DNA from: Oxalobacteraceae bacterium UBA6704
GTDB lineage: Bacteria > Pseudomonadota > Gammaproteobacteria > Burkholderiales > Burkholderiaceae_D
DNA: 64,000 nt
NCBI GenBank assembly: GCA_002454505.1
Contig: DKJA01000164.1
Span: forward strand, 29,318 to 93,317
Direction: 5' to 3'
The position numbers and the translations under genes are program-made. The notes beneath the pieces are model-generated. The model searched no databases. It worked only from the letters and a program-made list of their open reading frames with translations, and had not been told where the DNA came from. Of this stretch, positions 53,301 through 61,779 are shown one piece after another (positions within the stretch are counted from its first letter, which is position 1; every line of letters begins with the position of its first letter).

Positions 53301-53837
53301 TCAGGCGTCCTGCGACATGACCAGCGCTTTCTCCCCGCTTTCGTGGATGCGCACGATGCGCAGCGCCGCCGAGTTGTCGACAAGGACGCAGGCCTTGCCG
53401 GTGCGCTTGCAGTGGTCGTGCACGCGCCAGTAGGCGCCGTGGCTCATGCAGCCGGTCTGGCAGATCACCAGGTCGGCCGCGGCCAGGTCTTCTTCCAGGC
53501 CCGCGAATTCGCGCTGCTGCGTTGATGGCGCGGGCCGTGCCGCCTCCATCAGCTGACGCACGCGGGCCTGCAGCGCATCGACGCTGCGCGCCAGGTTGAC
53601 CCGCTTGCCGAGGCCGGGAATCGCCTGTTCCAGCGCGGCGCGGTCTTCCTTCGCCCAAGCCAGCGCCGTATCGCGCCTGATCACTTCCGCGCGCAGCTGC
53701 ATCACCTGGGCTTGCAGCGCCGCGATCTCGCGGGCCTGCGCCTGCAGCTGCTCGCTGCAACGGGCCTGCGCATTGCCATGGGCACGCAGCAGCGCGCAAT
53801 GTTCGCGGAACAGCTGGTCGAAATCGGCGGCCTGCAT
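53301..53837 (-). CDS. DUF2325-family protein, Fur-linked
   Basis: A 178-residue protein of the DUF2325 family. The N-terminal part (about 20-85) is coiled-coil-like and rich in Ala/Arg/Gln; the C-terminal core has CQTGCMSHGAYWRVHDHC and KACVLVDNSAALRIVRI, with conserved cysteines and histidines that could bind metal. Function unknown. GGGGAG precedes ATG 53837 by 7 bases. A Fur-type palindrome lies about 97 bases upstream of the start, suggesting iron control. Confidence 0.8.
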   Translation of the reverse strand: MQAADFDQLFREHCALLRAHGNAQARCSEQLQAQAREIAALQAQVMQLRAEVIRRDTALAWAKEDRAALEQAIPGLGKRVNLARSVDALQARVRQLMEAARPAPSTQQREFAGLEEDLAAADLVICQTGCMSHGAYWRVHDHCKRTGKACVLVDNSAALRIVRIHESGEKALVMSQDA

Positions 53838-53933
53838 CGTGTCTCCCCTCGGTGGTTGGTTCGTGCCGGATGCCGCCGCCCGCATGGAGCCGTACCGAAT
53901 GCGCAAGGGCTCCAAGCCTTGCCTGCATTTTAG

Positions 53934-53950
53934 ATGAGAATGATTCTCAT
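53934..53950. promoter_or_regulatory. Fur-type box between DUF2325 and MocR genes
   Basis: ATGAGAATGATTCTCAT is a perfect palindrome of 7-base arms around TGA, matching the Fur-box pattern. It lies in the divergent promoter, about 97 bases from the DUF2325 start and 74 bases from the MocR start, so either or both may be iron-repressed. Confidence 0.78.
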
Positions 53951-54023
53951 TACAAGTGGGCGCCCGGGCCACGCTCCGTGCCGCGGTGCGCTATCCTGTC
54001 GCGACTTCATTCCGCCGATCCGC

Positions 54024-55445
54024 ATGAGCACCGACCAACACCAGCCCGGCACCATCGCGCCGCTCGATCCCGCCGCCAGGGAGCCCTACTACCGCCAGAT
54101 CTACCTGCGCTTTCGCAGCGCGATCGGCAGCGGCCTGCTGAAACCGGGCGACCGGATTCCGTCGGCGCGTGCGCTGACCAAGGAGCTGGGCCTGTCGCGC
54201 GGCACCATCGAGACAGCCTATGCGCTGCTGACCGCCGAGGGCTACATCCAGCCGCGCGGCCAGGCCGGCACGATCGTCACGCCGGGCCTGAAACCGCAGG
54301 CCGAAGCCGCGCCGGTAACAAGCCGGCCGGAAGCGCCGCCGCCCAGCTACCGGCCCGATACCGTGCGGCCGTTTCAAATGGGCCTGCCGGCACTGGACGC
54401 CTTTCCCCGCAAGATCTGGGCGCGCCTCGGCGCACGCTGCATCCGCGCGATGCAGCCGATCGACATGGCACACCCGCCCGTGCTAGGCCTGCCGGCACTG
54501 CGCACGGAAATCGCCACCTATCTGCAGGTCTCGCGCGGCATCGACTGCCGGCCGGCGCAGGTGTTCCTCACGTCCGGCTACCGCCACACGATGGAACTGA
54601 TCGGCCATGCGCTGCTGCAGCCGGGCGACCAGGTATGGATGGAAGATCCCGGCTATCCGCCCACGCGCGAACTGCTGGCGCACATGCGCGCCGAGGCGAT
54701 ACCGGTGCCGGTCGATGGCGATGGCATGATCGTCGCTGAGGGTATAGCAGCCGCGCCGGGTGCGCGCGCCGCCGTCGTCACGCCGGCGCACCAAAGCCCG
54801 CTGTGCGTGGCGCTGTCGCTGCCGCGGCGGATGGCATTGCTGGAATGGGCCGCGCGCAGCGAGGCGTGGATCGTCGAGGACGATTATGACGGCGAGTACC
54901 GCTACATCAGCCGCCCGCTGCCCGCGCTGAAAAGCATGGACCGGGACGGCCGCGTGCTGTACTCGGGCACGTTCAGCAAGGTGCTGTTCCCCGGCATCCG
55001 GCTGGCCTACCTGGTGGTGCCGGAAGCGCAGGTGGCCAGGTTCGAGGATGTGAGCCGCGTGCTGACCGGCGGCCCGCCGCAGCTGACGCAGGCGATCGTC
55101 ACGGCCTTCATCCGCGAAGGTCATTTCGCACGGCACATCCAGCGCATGCGCAAGCTGTATGCGGAACGCCGCGATGCCACGGCGGCAGGCCTGCGCAGTG
55201 TGCTGGGACGCCAACTGCGCATCGACACGCCGCCGGGCGGCATGCACCTGATCCTGCGCCTGCCGGAAGGCCAGTCGGACCGCGCGCTGGCAGCCCGCAT
55301 CCGCGCCGACGGCATGTATGCGGAGGCGCTGTCGGCATGGACCGTGCGCGGCGACAGTCCTCCTGCGCTGCTGCTCAATTTCACGAACATCGAAGACGAG
55401 CACGCGGCCGCCGCGCTCGGCGAGCGCATCTCGAAACTGCTGTAG
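54024..55445 (+). CDS. MocR-type regulator next to a CMD gene
   Basis: A 473-residue GntR wHTH plus aminotransferase fold protein. The wHTH covers about residues 20-90 (PSARALTKELGLSRGTIETAY); the PLP lysine is K319 in SGTFSKVLFPGIRLAYL, with DPGYPPTR and EDDYDGEYRY. ATG 54024 is preferred because the wHTH starts soon after; the frame continues 30 codons upstream into the Fur box. A CMD gene follows on the same strand after about 106 bases, like the divergent MocR/CMD pair at 5.2 kb. Effector unknown. Confidence 0.9.
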   Translation: MSTDQHQPGTIAPLDPAAREPYYRQIYLRFRSAIGSGLLKPGDRIPSARALTKELGLSRGTIETAYALLTAEGYIQPRGQAGTIVTPGLKPQAEAAPVTSRPEAPPPSYRPDTVRPFQMGLPALDAFPRKIWARLGARCIRAMQPIDMAHPPVLGLPALRTEIATYLQVSRGIDCRPAQVFLTSGYRHTMELIGHALLQPGDQVWMEDPGYPPTRELLAHMRAEAIPVPVDGDGMIVAEGIAAAPGARAAVVTPAHQSPLCVALSLPRRMALLEWAARSEAWIVEDDYDGEYRYISRPLPALKSMDRDGRVLYSGTFSKVLFPGIRLAYLVVPEAQVARFEDVSRVLTGGPPQLTQAIVTAFIREGHFARHIQRMRKLYAERRDATAAGLRSVLGRQLRIDTPPGGMHLILRLPEGQSDRALAARIRADGMYAEALSAWTVRGDSPPALLLNFTNIEDEHAAAALGERISKLL

Positions 55446-55551
55446 CGCGCCCGATCATGCCCTGCCGGCGCGTGCACTTCTTGGCTCTTCCCGGCCGGGC
55501 CATGATGCATCACCATGGCGTCCTCGTTCAATTCACAGGAAGGGCATCACC

Positions 55552-56007
55552 ATGAAGCAGCGCATCGATTACGCCAGGGTTTCCCCGGATGGCTACAAGG
55601 CTTTCGGCGGCGTGTACGTCTATCTGCAGCAATGCGGCCTGGCGAAGGAACTGATCGACCTCGTGTTCCTGCGCGTCTCGCAGATCAACGGCTGCGCCTA
55701 CTGCATCGACATGCATTCGCGCGACCTGGTCAAGCAGGGCCTCCCCGTCGACAAGCTCGTGCTGGTACCGGTGTGGCACGAAGCAGGCAATCTCTTCACG
55801 GCGCGCGAACGGGCCGCGCTGGCCTGGGCCGAGACGGTCACGCGCGTGGCCGACACCGGCGTGCCGGATGCCGACTACGCTGCCGCCAGCGCGGAATTCA
55901 CCGACAAGGAACTGACCGACCTGACGTATGCGATCGGCCTGATGAACGCCTTCAACCGGCTGGGCGTGACGTTCCGCGTGCCGCCCGCCGCCGCCGCCAG
56001 GGCGTGA
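55552..56007 (+). CDS. AhpD-like carboxymuconolactone decarboxylase-family protein
   Basis: A 151-residue CMD/AhpD-fold protein with the full motif NGCAYCIDMHSRDLVKQG (CxxCxxxH). Starts at ATG 55552 with AGGAAGGGC upstream. Follows the MocR gene, presumably its target. As with the other three, a peroxidase or redox role in the AhpD sense is likely but the substrate is unknown. Confidence 0.87.
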   Translation: MKQRIDYARVSPDGYKAFGGVYVYLQQCGLAKELIDLVFLRVSQINGCAYCIDMHSRDLVKQGLPVDKLVLVPVWHEAGNLFTARERAALAWAETVTRVADTGVPDADYAAASAEFTDKELTDLTYAIGLMNAFNRLGVTFRVPPAAAARA

Positions 56008-56020
56008 CACGCCGCAGCGT

Positions 56021-56268
56021 CTGCCCGATCTGCAGGCGGAGAGGAAAAAAGTATTGGAATCAACGGGTTAGCGATTCAGTGGCAGCACGCTGCACAGCGT
56101 TATCCACAGTTTTTGTGCACAACTGACGCGGCATTCCGTGCTTGTCCGTTACGCCGGAAAACACCGCTGCCCGATCCGCAGGCGTCGCCGAAAACGTCAA
56201 TCGAATCAGGCAGTTAGCTGTGCAAAGGCGGTTCGCTGCACAGCGTTATCCACAGTTTTTGTGTACAA
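56021..56268. repeat. Diverged 146-bp tandem duplication with two DnaA-box-like sites
   Basis: The segment starting CTGCCCGATC at 56021 recurs at 56167, an offset of exactly 146 bases. The later part of each unit, around TGCACAGCGTTATCCACAG then TTTTTGTG, is repeated with the same offset; TTATCCACA (a perfect DnaA-box consensus) is at 56100-56108 and 56246-56254. Between the conserved ends the two units have diverged. There is no AT-rich unwinding region and only two boxes, so this is probably not an origin. Confidence 0.75.
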
Positions 56269-56278
56269 CCCGTGAAAC

Positions 56279-57052
56279 TTACTTCGTGTTCGCCACCGCG
56301 TCCAGGATCACCTTGGCCACGTCGGCCGGGCGCGACTGCTGCGGCACGTGGCTGGTGGCCAGCTCGGTGGTTTTCGCACCGATCTTCTTCGCCATCGCGC
56401 GTTCCAGGTCGGGCTGGATCATGCGGTCGTTCTTGCTGACGATGTACCACGACGGACGCGTCTTCCATGCGGCGGCCGCCGGCTTGTCGTCGAACGCCTT
56501 GGCCTGGATCGGGCCCTGCGTGGCGGCCATCACGGCAGCCTGCGCCGGCGGCACGTCCTGCGCGAAATCGGTGCGCATCGCTTCGTCCGGCAGGCTGAGG
56601 AAGCCCTGCTTGTCGGCCACCAGTTTCTTGATGCCGGGCGGCGTCGGATAGTCCTTGCCTGCTTCGGCGGTGGACTGGCCGGCATCCGGCGCGAACGCGG
56701 CCACGTACACCAGGCTGGCCACCTTGTCGTGATTGCCCGCTTCGGTGATCACCGTGCCGCCCCACGAGTGGCCGACGAGGACCACTTTGCCGGGCTGGTT
56801 GTCGATGGCGCGCTTGGCCGCGGCCACGTCGCCGGACAGCGATTCGAGGCTGTTCTGCACGGCCGTGACCTTGACGCCCTTGGCCTGCAGCAGCGGAATC
56901 ACCTTGGCCCAGTCGGAACCGTCGGCAAACGCGCCGTGCACGATGACGACGGATGGCTTGTCGGCTGCGGCCGGTGCGGCATGGACGGCACCACCGATCA
57001 GCAGTACTGCGGCGGCCAGTGCGGAGAGACCGGTTTTGAATTTGTTCGACAT
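56279..57052 (-). CDS. Secreted alpha/beta hydrolase
   Basis: A 257-residue hydrolase with a signal peptide (MSNKFKTGLSALAAAVLLIGGAVHA, cut after AHA at residue 25 or so). The nucleophile elbow GHSWGG places Ser96 as catalytic; the oxyanion region VHGAFADGSDW precedes it and a late His is in TSHVPQQSRP. Resembles haloalkane dehalogenase/ester hydrolase-like proteins; the substrate cannot be told. Likely exported to the periplasm. Confidence 0.88.
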   Translation of the reverse strand: MSNKFKTGLSALAAAVLLIGGAVHAAPAAADKPSVVIVHGAFADGSDWAKVIPLLQAKGVKVTAVQNSLESLSGDVAAAKRAIDNQPGKVVLVGHSWGGTVITEAGNHDKVASLVYVAAFAPDAGQSTAEAGKDYPTPPGIKKLVADKQGFLSLPDEAMRTDFAQDVPPAQAAVMAATQGPIQAKAFDDKPAAAAWKTRPSWYIVSKNDRMIQPDLERAMAKKIGAKTTELATSHVPQQSRPADVAKVILDAVANTK

Positions 57053-57134
57053 GCTGTGCTCCCTGGTGTTGTTGGTAAGTGGAGCCAGTGTAGGGAAAGC
57101 ATGCCGATGCCGGTATCGGTCGATCGACCGACCC

Positions 57135-58274
57135 TCAGCTCTTCCTTGCCGTCACGGCCGCGGCGCACAGCGGCACCAGGATCAGCAGGCTGGCCAGCAT
57201 CCAGAACGCGGTATGCAGGCTGACGGCCTTGGCGACGAAGCCGATCACGGCCGGTCCGGCCAGGATGCCGGCATAACCGGTGGTGGTGATCGACGCGACG
57301 GCCAGGCTGGCCGGCATCGCCGTCTGCGACGCGGCGCGGCGGAACAGCACCGGCACGATGTTCGAGCAGCCCAGGCCGATCAGCGCAAAGCTGAACAGCG
57401 CCACCACCGTGTTCGACGCGCTGAGCAGAATGGCGAAGCCGCCAAGCGCGACGATGCCGCCCCACACGAGCGTCTGCCGGTCGCCGAAGCGGGCCGACAC
57501 GGCGTCGCCCGTCAGCCGGCCGGCCGTCATCGCCACCGAGAACACCATGTAGCCGATGCCGCCCTGCGCGACGGCCACGAGCCCGCCTTCCGTGATCAGC
57601 AGCGCGCTCCAGTCGAGCAGCGCGCCTTCGACGAGGAAGGTGATGCAGGCCAGGATCGCGATGACCAGCACGAGGCCGCGCGGCACGGCAAACGTCGGGC
57701 CTTCCTTGGCCCCGCCGTTGGCCAGAAGGCGCGGCGCGACGAACAGCATCGCCACGACCATCAGCGCACCGCAGACCAGCGTACCCGGCACCGTGCCGAC
57801 GCCGCCCGACAGCAGGAAGGTCATGAACGCGGCGCCGGTAAAGCCGCCGATGCTGAACAGCGCATGGAAGCCGGACATCAGCGGCCGGTCCGCGGCGCTT
57901 TCCACTTCGACGGCATGCAGGTTCATCGCCACGTCCAGCGCGCCCAGTGCGGCGCCGAAGCAGGCCAGTGCAAGCCCCAGCGTGAACACGGAACCGGCAA
58001 GCGGCAGCATGACCAGCGCCACGGCCAGACCGAGGCCGCTGGCGACGATGACGGGTTTGGCGCCATGGCGCGTCGTCACGATGCCGGTGACGACCATCGC
58101 CACGATCGAGCCGATGCCGATGCACAGCAGCAGCAGGCCCAGGACATGCTCGTCGAGGCCGAGGCGCAGCTTGGTGTACGGCACGAGCGGGGCCCAGCAC
58201 GAATAACCGAAACCGGCAATCAGGAAGGACAGGCGGGTGGCAAGCCGGGTGGCCGGACGGTCTGCTGGAAGCAC
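57135..58274 (-). CDS. MFS transporter (12-helix, sugar- or drug-type)
   Basis: A 379-residue membrane protein with about 12 hydrophobic segments. The start is GTG 58274, supported by AGGAG 8 bases upstream; an ATG much further upstream would read into the DeoR gene. Contains VTGIVTTRHGAKPV (A-like motif after helix 2) and typical MFS glycine-rich loops. It follows the DeoR gene after 35 bases on the same strand, so they form an operon; DeoR proteins often regulate sugar or nucleoside catabolism and transport. Confidence 0.85.
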   Translation of the reverse strand: MLPADRPATRLATRLSFLIAGFGYSCWAPLVPYTKLRLGLDEHVLGLLLLCIGIGSIVAMVVTGIVTTRHGAKPVIVASGLGLAVALVMLPLAGSVFTLGLALACFGAALGALDVAMNLHAVEVESAADRPLMSGFHALFSIGGFTGAAFMTFLLSGGVGTVPGTLVCGALMVVAMLFVAPRLLANGGAKEGPTFAVPRGLVLVIAILACITFLVEGALLDWSALLITEGGLVAVAQGGIGYMVFSVAMTAGRLTGDAVSARFGDRQTLVWGGIVALGGFAILLSASNTVVALFSFALIGLGCSNIVPVLFRRAASQTAMPASLAVASITTTGYAGILAGPAVIGFVAKAVSLHTAFWMLASLLILVPLCAAAVTARKS

Positions 58275-58309
58275 GTGGAAAACTCCTGGATGGATTGAAA
58301 GGAAAGGCG

Positions 58310-59083
58310 TCAGAGGGGCGCCGCGGCGTGGAGAACGGCGGCGCCGGCGTGGATCAGGGCAGCGACTTGCGGCGCGGGCGCGTCGTGTTCGACGACGAGC
58401 TGGCCGATCGCGCCGATGCCGGCCACGCGGTACGGTGCCCGCGTTTCCAGCTTGTCCGACGTGATCAGCACGACGTTGTGCCGGCCGGCGGAGCACAGCG
58501 CCCGCTTGAAGGTGGCGTCGGCGAGGTGAAACGCGCTGATGCCATCGGCTGCCGCGATCGCGCAGGCGCCGATGAAGCCGCGGTCGATGTGCAATGCCGC
58601 GACGGCAGCGACGGCCAGCGCATCGACGCAGCCGCCGACCTGCGGATCAACGGCGCCGCCGATCATGATCAACTGGATGTCCTTGCGCTTGAGGACTTCG
58701 GCGGCGATGTGGATGGAATTGGTGGCGACGGTCAAGCCGCTGTCCTGGGGAAGAAACTGCACCAGCGCGAGATTGGTGCTGCCGTTGTCGAGGAAAACCA
58801 GTTCGCCCGGCTGCACCAGCGCTGCGGCGCGGCGCGCCAGCGCGGCCTTGCGGTCGCGCGCCTGGTCGATGCGTGCTTCGATCGGCGCCGACGCCGGCGA
58901 CAGCGGCAGCGCGCCGCCATACACGCGGCGGCACCGACCTTCCGCGGCCAGCGCACGCAGGTCGCGGCGGATCGCATCTTCGGAAACGCCGAATTCCAGG
59001 GCCAGCGAGGCTGCCACGGCAGCGTGGCCGTGGGCGAGGCGTTGGGCGATCAGGTCGCGGCGGGCGAGAGGTAGATCCGTCAT
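58310..59083 (-). CDS. DeoR/GlpR-family transcriptional regulator
   Basis: A 257-residue regulator. The DeoR HTH (LEFGVSEDAIRRDLRALAAEGRCRRVYGGALP) is at about 22-53; the C-terminal DeoRC sensor domain has FLDNGSTNLALVQFL and GVFIGA-like segments (GFIGACAIAA) typical of phosphosugar binding. ATG 59083 is used because the frame's upstream extension is unlike the family. Co-transcribed with the MFS gene, which it presumably controls; a terminator insulates it from upstream transcripts. Confidence 0.88.
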   Translation of the reverse strand: MTDLPLARRDLIAQRLAHGHAAVAASLALEFGVSEDAIRRDLRALAAEGRCRRVYGGALPLSPASAPIEARIDQARDRKAALARRAAALVQPGELVFLDNGSTNLALVQFLPQDSGLTVATNSIHIAAEVLKRKDIQLIMIGGAVDPQVGGCVDALAVAAVAALHIDRGFIGACAIAAADGISAFHLADATFKRALCSAGRHNVVLITSDKLETRAPYRVAGIGAIGQLVVEHDAPAPQVAALIHAGAAVLHAAAPL

Positions 59084-59154
59084 GAACGGATGGTACCTTA
59101 TGAGTGAATCAAATGTAAACGTGCACAAGCATGCAGAAACAAGATAGTCGAGAC

Positions 59155-59180
59155 AAAAAAGACCCGGCCGGAGCCGGGTC
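59155..59180 (-). terminator. Rho-independent terminator on the minus strand
   Basis: GACCCGGC-CGGA-GCCGGGTC (59161-59180) forms an 8-bp perfect stem, with six A (59155-59160) on the plus strand giving a T-run for minus-strand transcripts. It ends transcripts coming from the small ORF region at 59232-59309 before the DeoR gene. Confidence 0.85.
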
Positions 59181-59231
59181 AAGGGTGCGCCGGCTTGCGC
59201 CGGCGAGGAGACAGCCGTTGTGCGCCATCGT

Positions 59232-59309
59232 TCACGCCTTCGCGAAAGCGAGGATGACGATGGCATCGCCCGGCACCCGGGCGTCCTTGTTGTCATATCC
59301 GTTGGTCAT
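59232..59309 (-). CDS. Possible 25-residue small protein before a terminator
   Basis: A short open frame begins ATG 59309 and ends at the TGA 59232-59234. It reads MTNGYDNKDARVPGD then AIVILAFAKA, mildly hydrophobic at the end. AGGGA lies 5 bases upstream of the ATG and a strong terminator follows about 50 bases after the stop, so it may be a real small transcript (coding or not). I do not recognise the peptide. Confidence 0.35.
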   Translation of the reverse strand: MTNGYDNKDARVPGDAIVILAFAKA

Positions 59310-59556
59310 GGTGGTCCCTGGCTGTCTGGTGTCGGCCGCCGGTTTGCACATGAATCCACTTTAGCGCGCCAGAGCGCCGCTGCCTATTCGGCTTGGGATG
59401 TGGCGATCCATCCGCCAGAAGGAAGATTCGGGCAGCAACGCCGCGCAGCAAAATAATTTCGCAGGCTGTCACAACGCTGCCGGCCGTGCCGTCTAAGGAT
59501 GTGAAAGGGCGCCAACAGCGTCCTCGAATCACGAAGCCCAAACGAAAGGAACCACC
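59310..59556. other. Intergenic region before a CMD gene
   Basis: This stretch lies between the candidate small ORF and the CMD gene. It is moderately lower in GC around 59450 and should hold promoters for both directions. No additional gene or clear operator was seen. Confidence 0.35.
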
Positions 59557-60021
59557 ATGTCCCACACTGCCCGTATTTCACTGTTCACGGTTGCACCGAA
59601 ACCCCTGAACGCGATGATTGCCCTGTCGATGGCGGCCAAGCAAAGCTCGCTGGGCGAACGCCTCGTCGAACTGGTCAACCTGCGCGTGTCGCAGACCAAT
59701 GGCTGCGGCGTCTGCGTCGACATGCACTGGCGCGACCTGATCAAGCAGGGTGCCGACCCGCGCCACCTGAACACGATTGCCGCCTGGCCCGAATCGCCGT
59801 TCTTCAGCGACCGCGAACGTGCCGCGCTGCGCTGGGCCGATGCCGTCAACGCGCTGCCGCACCGCGACGACACCGATGCCGCCTACGCGGAACTGAGCCA
59901 GCATTTCAGCGACACGGAAGTGGCCGAACTGGGTTATGCGATCGCCGTGATCCGCGGTTGGAACGTCATCAACCTGTCGCTGCGCAATCCGATCCCCGTC
60001 AATCCGCCGGCCGGCATGTAA
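59557..60021 (+). CDS. AhpD-like carboxymuconolactone decarboxylase-family protein
   Basis: A 154-residue CMD/AhpD protein with NGCGVCVDMHWRDLIKQG (CxxCxxxH intact). AAAGGAACC precedes ATG 59557. It is followed after 50 bases by an HD/LuxR-type regulator on the same strand. As with the others its redox substrate is unknown; no AhpC is nearby. Confidence 0.87.
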   Translation: MSHTARISLFTVAPKPLNAMIALSMAAKQSSLGERLVELVNLRVSQTNGCGVCVDMHWRDLIKQGADPRHLNTIAAWPESPFFSDRERAALRWADAVNALPHRDDTDAAYAELSQHFSDTEVAELGYAIAVIRGWNVINLSLRNPIPVNPPAGM

Positions 60022-60071
60022 GGATTGGCGGCCCGCTTGTCGGCGCGCGGTATCGCCGCTACAGTAGCGGG

Positions 60072-61499
60072 ATGACATATGACAGCGCAGCCCATACCGT
60101 GACCGTGGCCGATGCCGTGCAGGCACTGGCCATGGTCGGCGACCTCAGCATGGGGCAGCCGACCGACCAATCGATCCGCACCGCGCAACTCGCGGTGCGC
60201 ATTGCCGCTGCCGACGGTGCCGGCGATGCCGCCTGCGCCACGGCGCGCTGGGTGGCCTTGCTGCGCTGGTCCGGCTGCACCGCCAACGCGGCCGGCTTTG
60301 CCGCGCTGATGGGCGACGACGTGGGCGGCCGCAACGCCATGCTGACGCACACGCTGCCGGCCAATCATCCCCTCACCTTCACCAGCGTGGCGCCGCTCGC
60401 CGAAGTCCACTGCGAAGTATCGGGCGACATCGCCGGCATGCTCGGCCTGTCCGCCGCAGTCGAGGAAGGCTTGCGCCACGTGTTCGAGCACGCGGACGGC
60501 AGCGGCATGCCTGCGCGACTGCGCGCGCCGGATATTCCCACCGTGGTCTATCACGTGGTGCTGGCCGGCGACCTGGAAATCCTCGCGCGCGCCCATGGGC
60601 TGGACGGTGCATTGCGGCTGATCCGGCAGATGGGCGACCGCAAATATCCGGCCGCGCTGGTGGAACTGGCGGCTGCCCACGCGCGCGAATGGCTCGACGC
60701 GCTGGAAGGCGATGCGGCGGCGACGCCCGCCGCGGCGGATCATCACGTGCCATTGACCGTGGTGGCGGACATGATCGAACTGAAGCTGCCGTGGCTGGCG
60801 GGTTACTCGCGCCGCGTGGCGGAACTGGCCAGCGCCGCCGGCGCGATCGCCGGGCTCACGGCGCAGCAGCAGGCCTGTCTCGCCCGGGCCGCGCTGATCC
60901 ATGGCATTGGCCGCGCGGCGGTACCGAACACCGTCTGGGAACGATCCGGCAAGCTGCACGGCGCGGACTGGGAGAAGATCCGCCTGGTCCCGTATTGGAC
61001 GGCGCGCGCCGCCACGCACGTGCCCGCGCTGGCGGCCGAGGCGCAGCTGGCGTCGCACGTGTACGAGCGGATCGACGGCAGCGGCTACTTCCGCAGCCTG
61101 GCGCAGGAAGCGCTGTCGCCATCGCACCGCATCCTCGCCGCCGCCGCGGCATGGACGGCCTTGTGCTCGCCACGGCCATGGCGCGCCGCCTACGATCCGG
61201 CTGCCGCCACGGCGTTGCTGACGGCGCAGGCCGGCCGCTTCGATCCGTCCGCCGTGGACGCGGTGATTGCCGCCGCCGGCCATGCGACGATCGCGCCGCC
61301 GAAACGGGGCGTGCTGTCCGACCGCGAGGCGGAGGTGCTGCGCCACATCAGCACGGGCGCCAGCAACAAGGAAGCGGCCCGCGCGCTGCGCATCAGCCCG
61401 AGCACCGTGCGCACGCACATGGAGAGCATCTTCCGCAAGCTGGAATGCTCGACGCGCGCCGCCGCCACGCTGAAGGCATTGACGGCGGGACTGATCTGA
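60072..61499 (+). CDS. HD-GYP-like sensor fused to LuxR HTH
   Basis: A 475-residue protein whose C-terminal LuxR HTH has LSDREAEVLRHISTGASNKEAARALRISPSTVRTHMESIFRKL (core GASNKEAARALRISPSTV). The upstream part resembles an HD-GYP domain: AALIHGIGRAAVPNT corresponds to the HD-GYP start with HG replacing HD, and YERIDGSGYF corresponds to GYP with GSG; an earlier copy-like FEHADGSGMP lies near residue 140. The metal-binding HD and GYP residues are altered, so phosphodiesterase activity is doubtful; more likely a sensor domain. Follows the CMD gene by 50 bases and may regulate it. Confidence 0.85.
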   Translation: MTYDSAAHTVTVADAVQALAMVGDLSMGQPTDQSIRTAQLAVRIAAADGAGDAACATARWVALLRWSGCTANAAGFAALMGDDVGGRNAMLTHTLPANHPLTFTSVAPLAEVHCEVSGDIAGMLGLSAAVEEGLRHVFEHADGSGMPARLRAPDIPTVVYHVVLAGDLEILARAHGLDGALRLIRQMGDRKYPAALVELAAAHAREWLDALEGDAAATPAAADHHVPLTVVADMIELKLPWLAGYSRRVAELASAAGAIAGLTAQQQACLARAALIHGIGRAAVPNTVWERSGKLHGADWEKIRLVPYWTARAATHVPALAAEAQLASHVYERIDGSGYFRSLAQEALSPSHRILAAAAAWTALCSPRPWRAAYDPAAATALLTAQAGRFDPSAVDAVIAAAGHATIAPPKRGVLSDREAEVLRHISTGASNKEAARALRISPSTVRTHMESIFRKLECSTRAAATLKALTAGLI

Positions 61500-61590
61500 A
61501 CCAGGCGCCGTCGCGAGGAGATGGTGGGGGCAAGCCGAAACCGCCGTTTTACTGGGCGCTGCTGACCTGTACTGTCGATTACTACCCGCT

Positions 61591-61691
61591 GCTGACGCTT
61601 ACTAAAAATACCTCATTGAAATCCCAAGTCAGCGGTCTCGGTCCTCCCATGCAATGCTAATTTCATCGCGGCATTTTTAGTAAGGGTCAGC
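61591..61691. repeat. 101-bp element with 22-base inverted ends
   Basis: The left arm begins GCTGACGCTTACT at 61591 and the right arm, ending 61691, is its reverse complement (CTTACTAAAAAT inner core shared) with two mismatches over 22 bases, separated by 58 bases. No 8-bp target duplication is evident. It could be a solo small mobile or regulatory hairpin; the interior has no gene. Confidence 0.5.
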
Positions 61692-61779
61692 ACTGGATCG
61701 TAGCTGTCAGCGGAGGATAGCAAGGGTTAGGAAAATCGATTTTTCGCGCTACCCACACCATCTATCCGGTCAACTGTTG

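Noticed and set aside
56021..56268. Possible replication origin because of TTATCCACA boxes
   Set aside because: Only two boxes, no AT-rich unwinding region and no dnaA/dnaN nearby.
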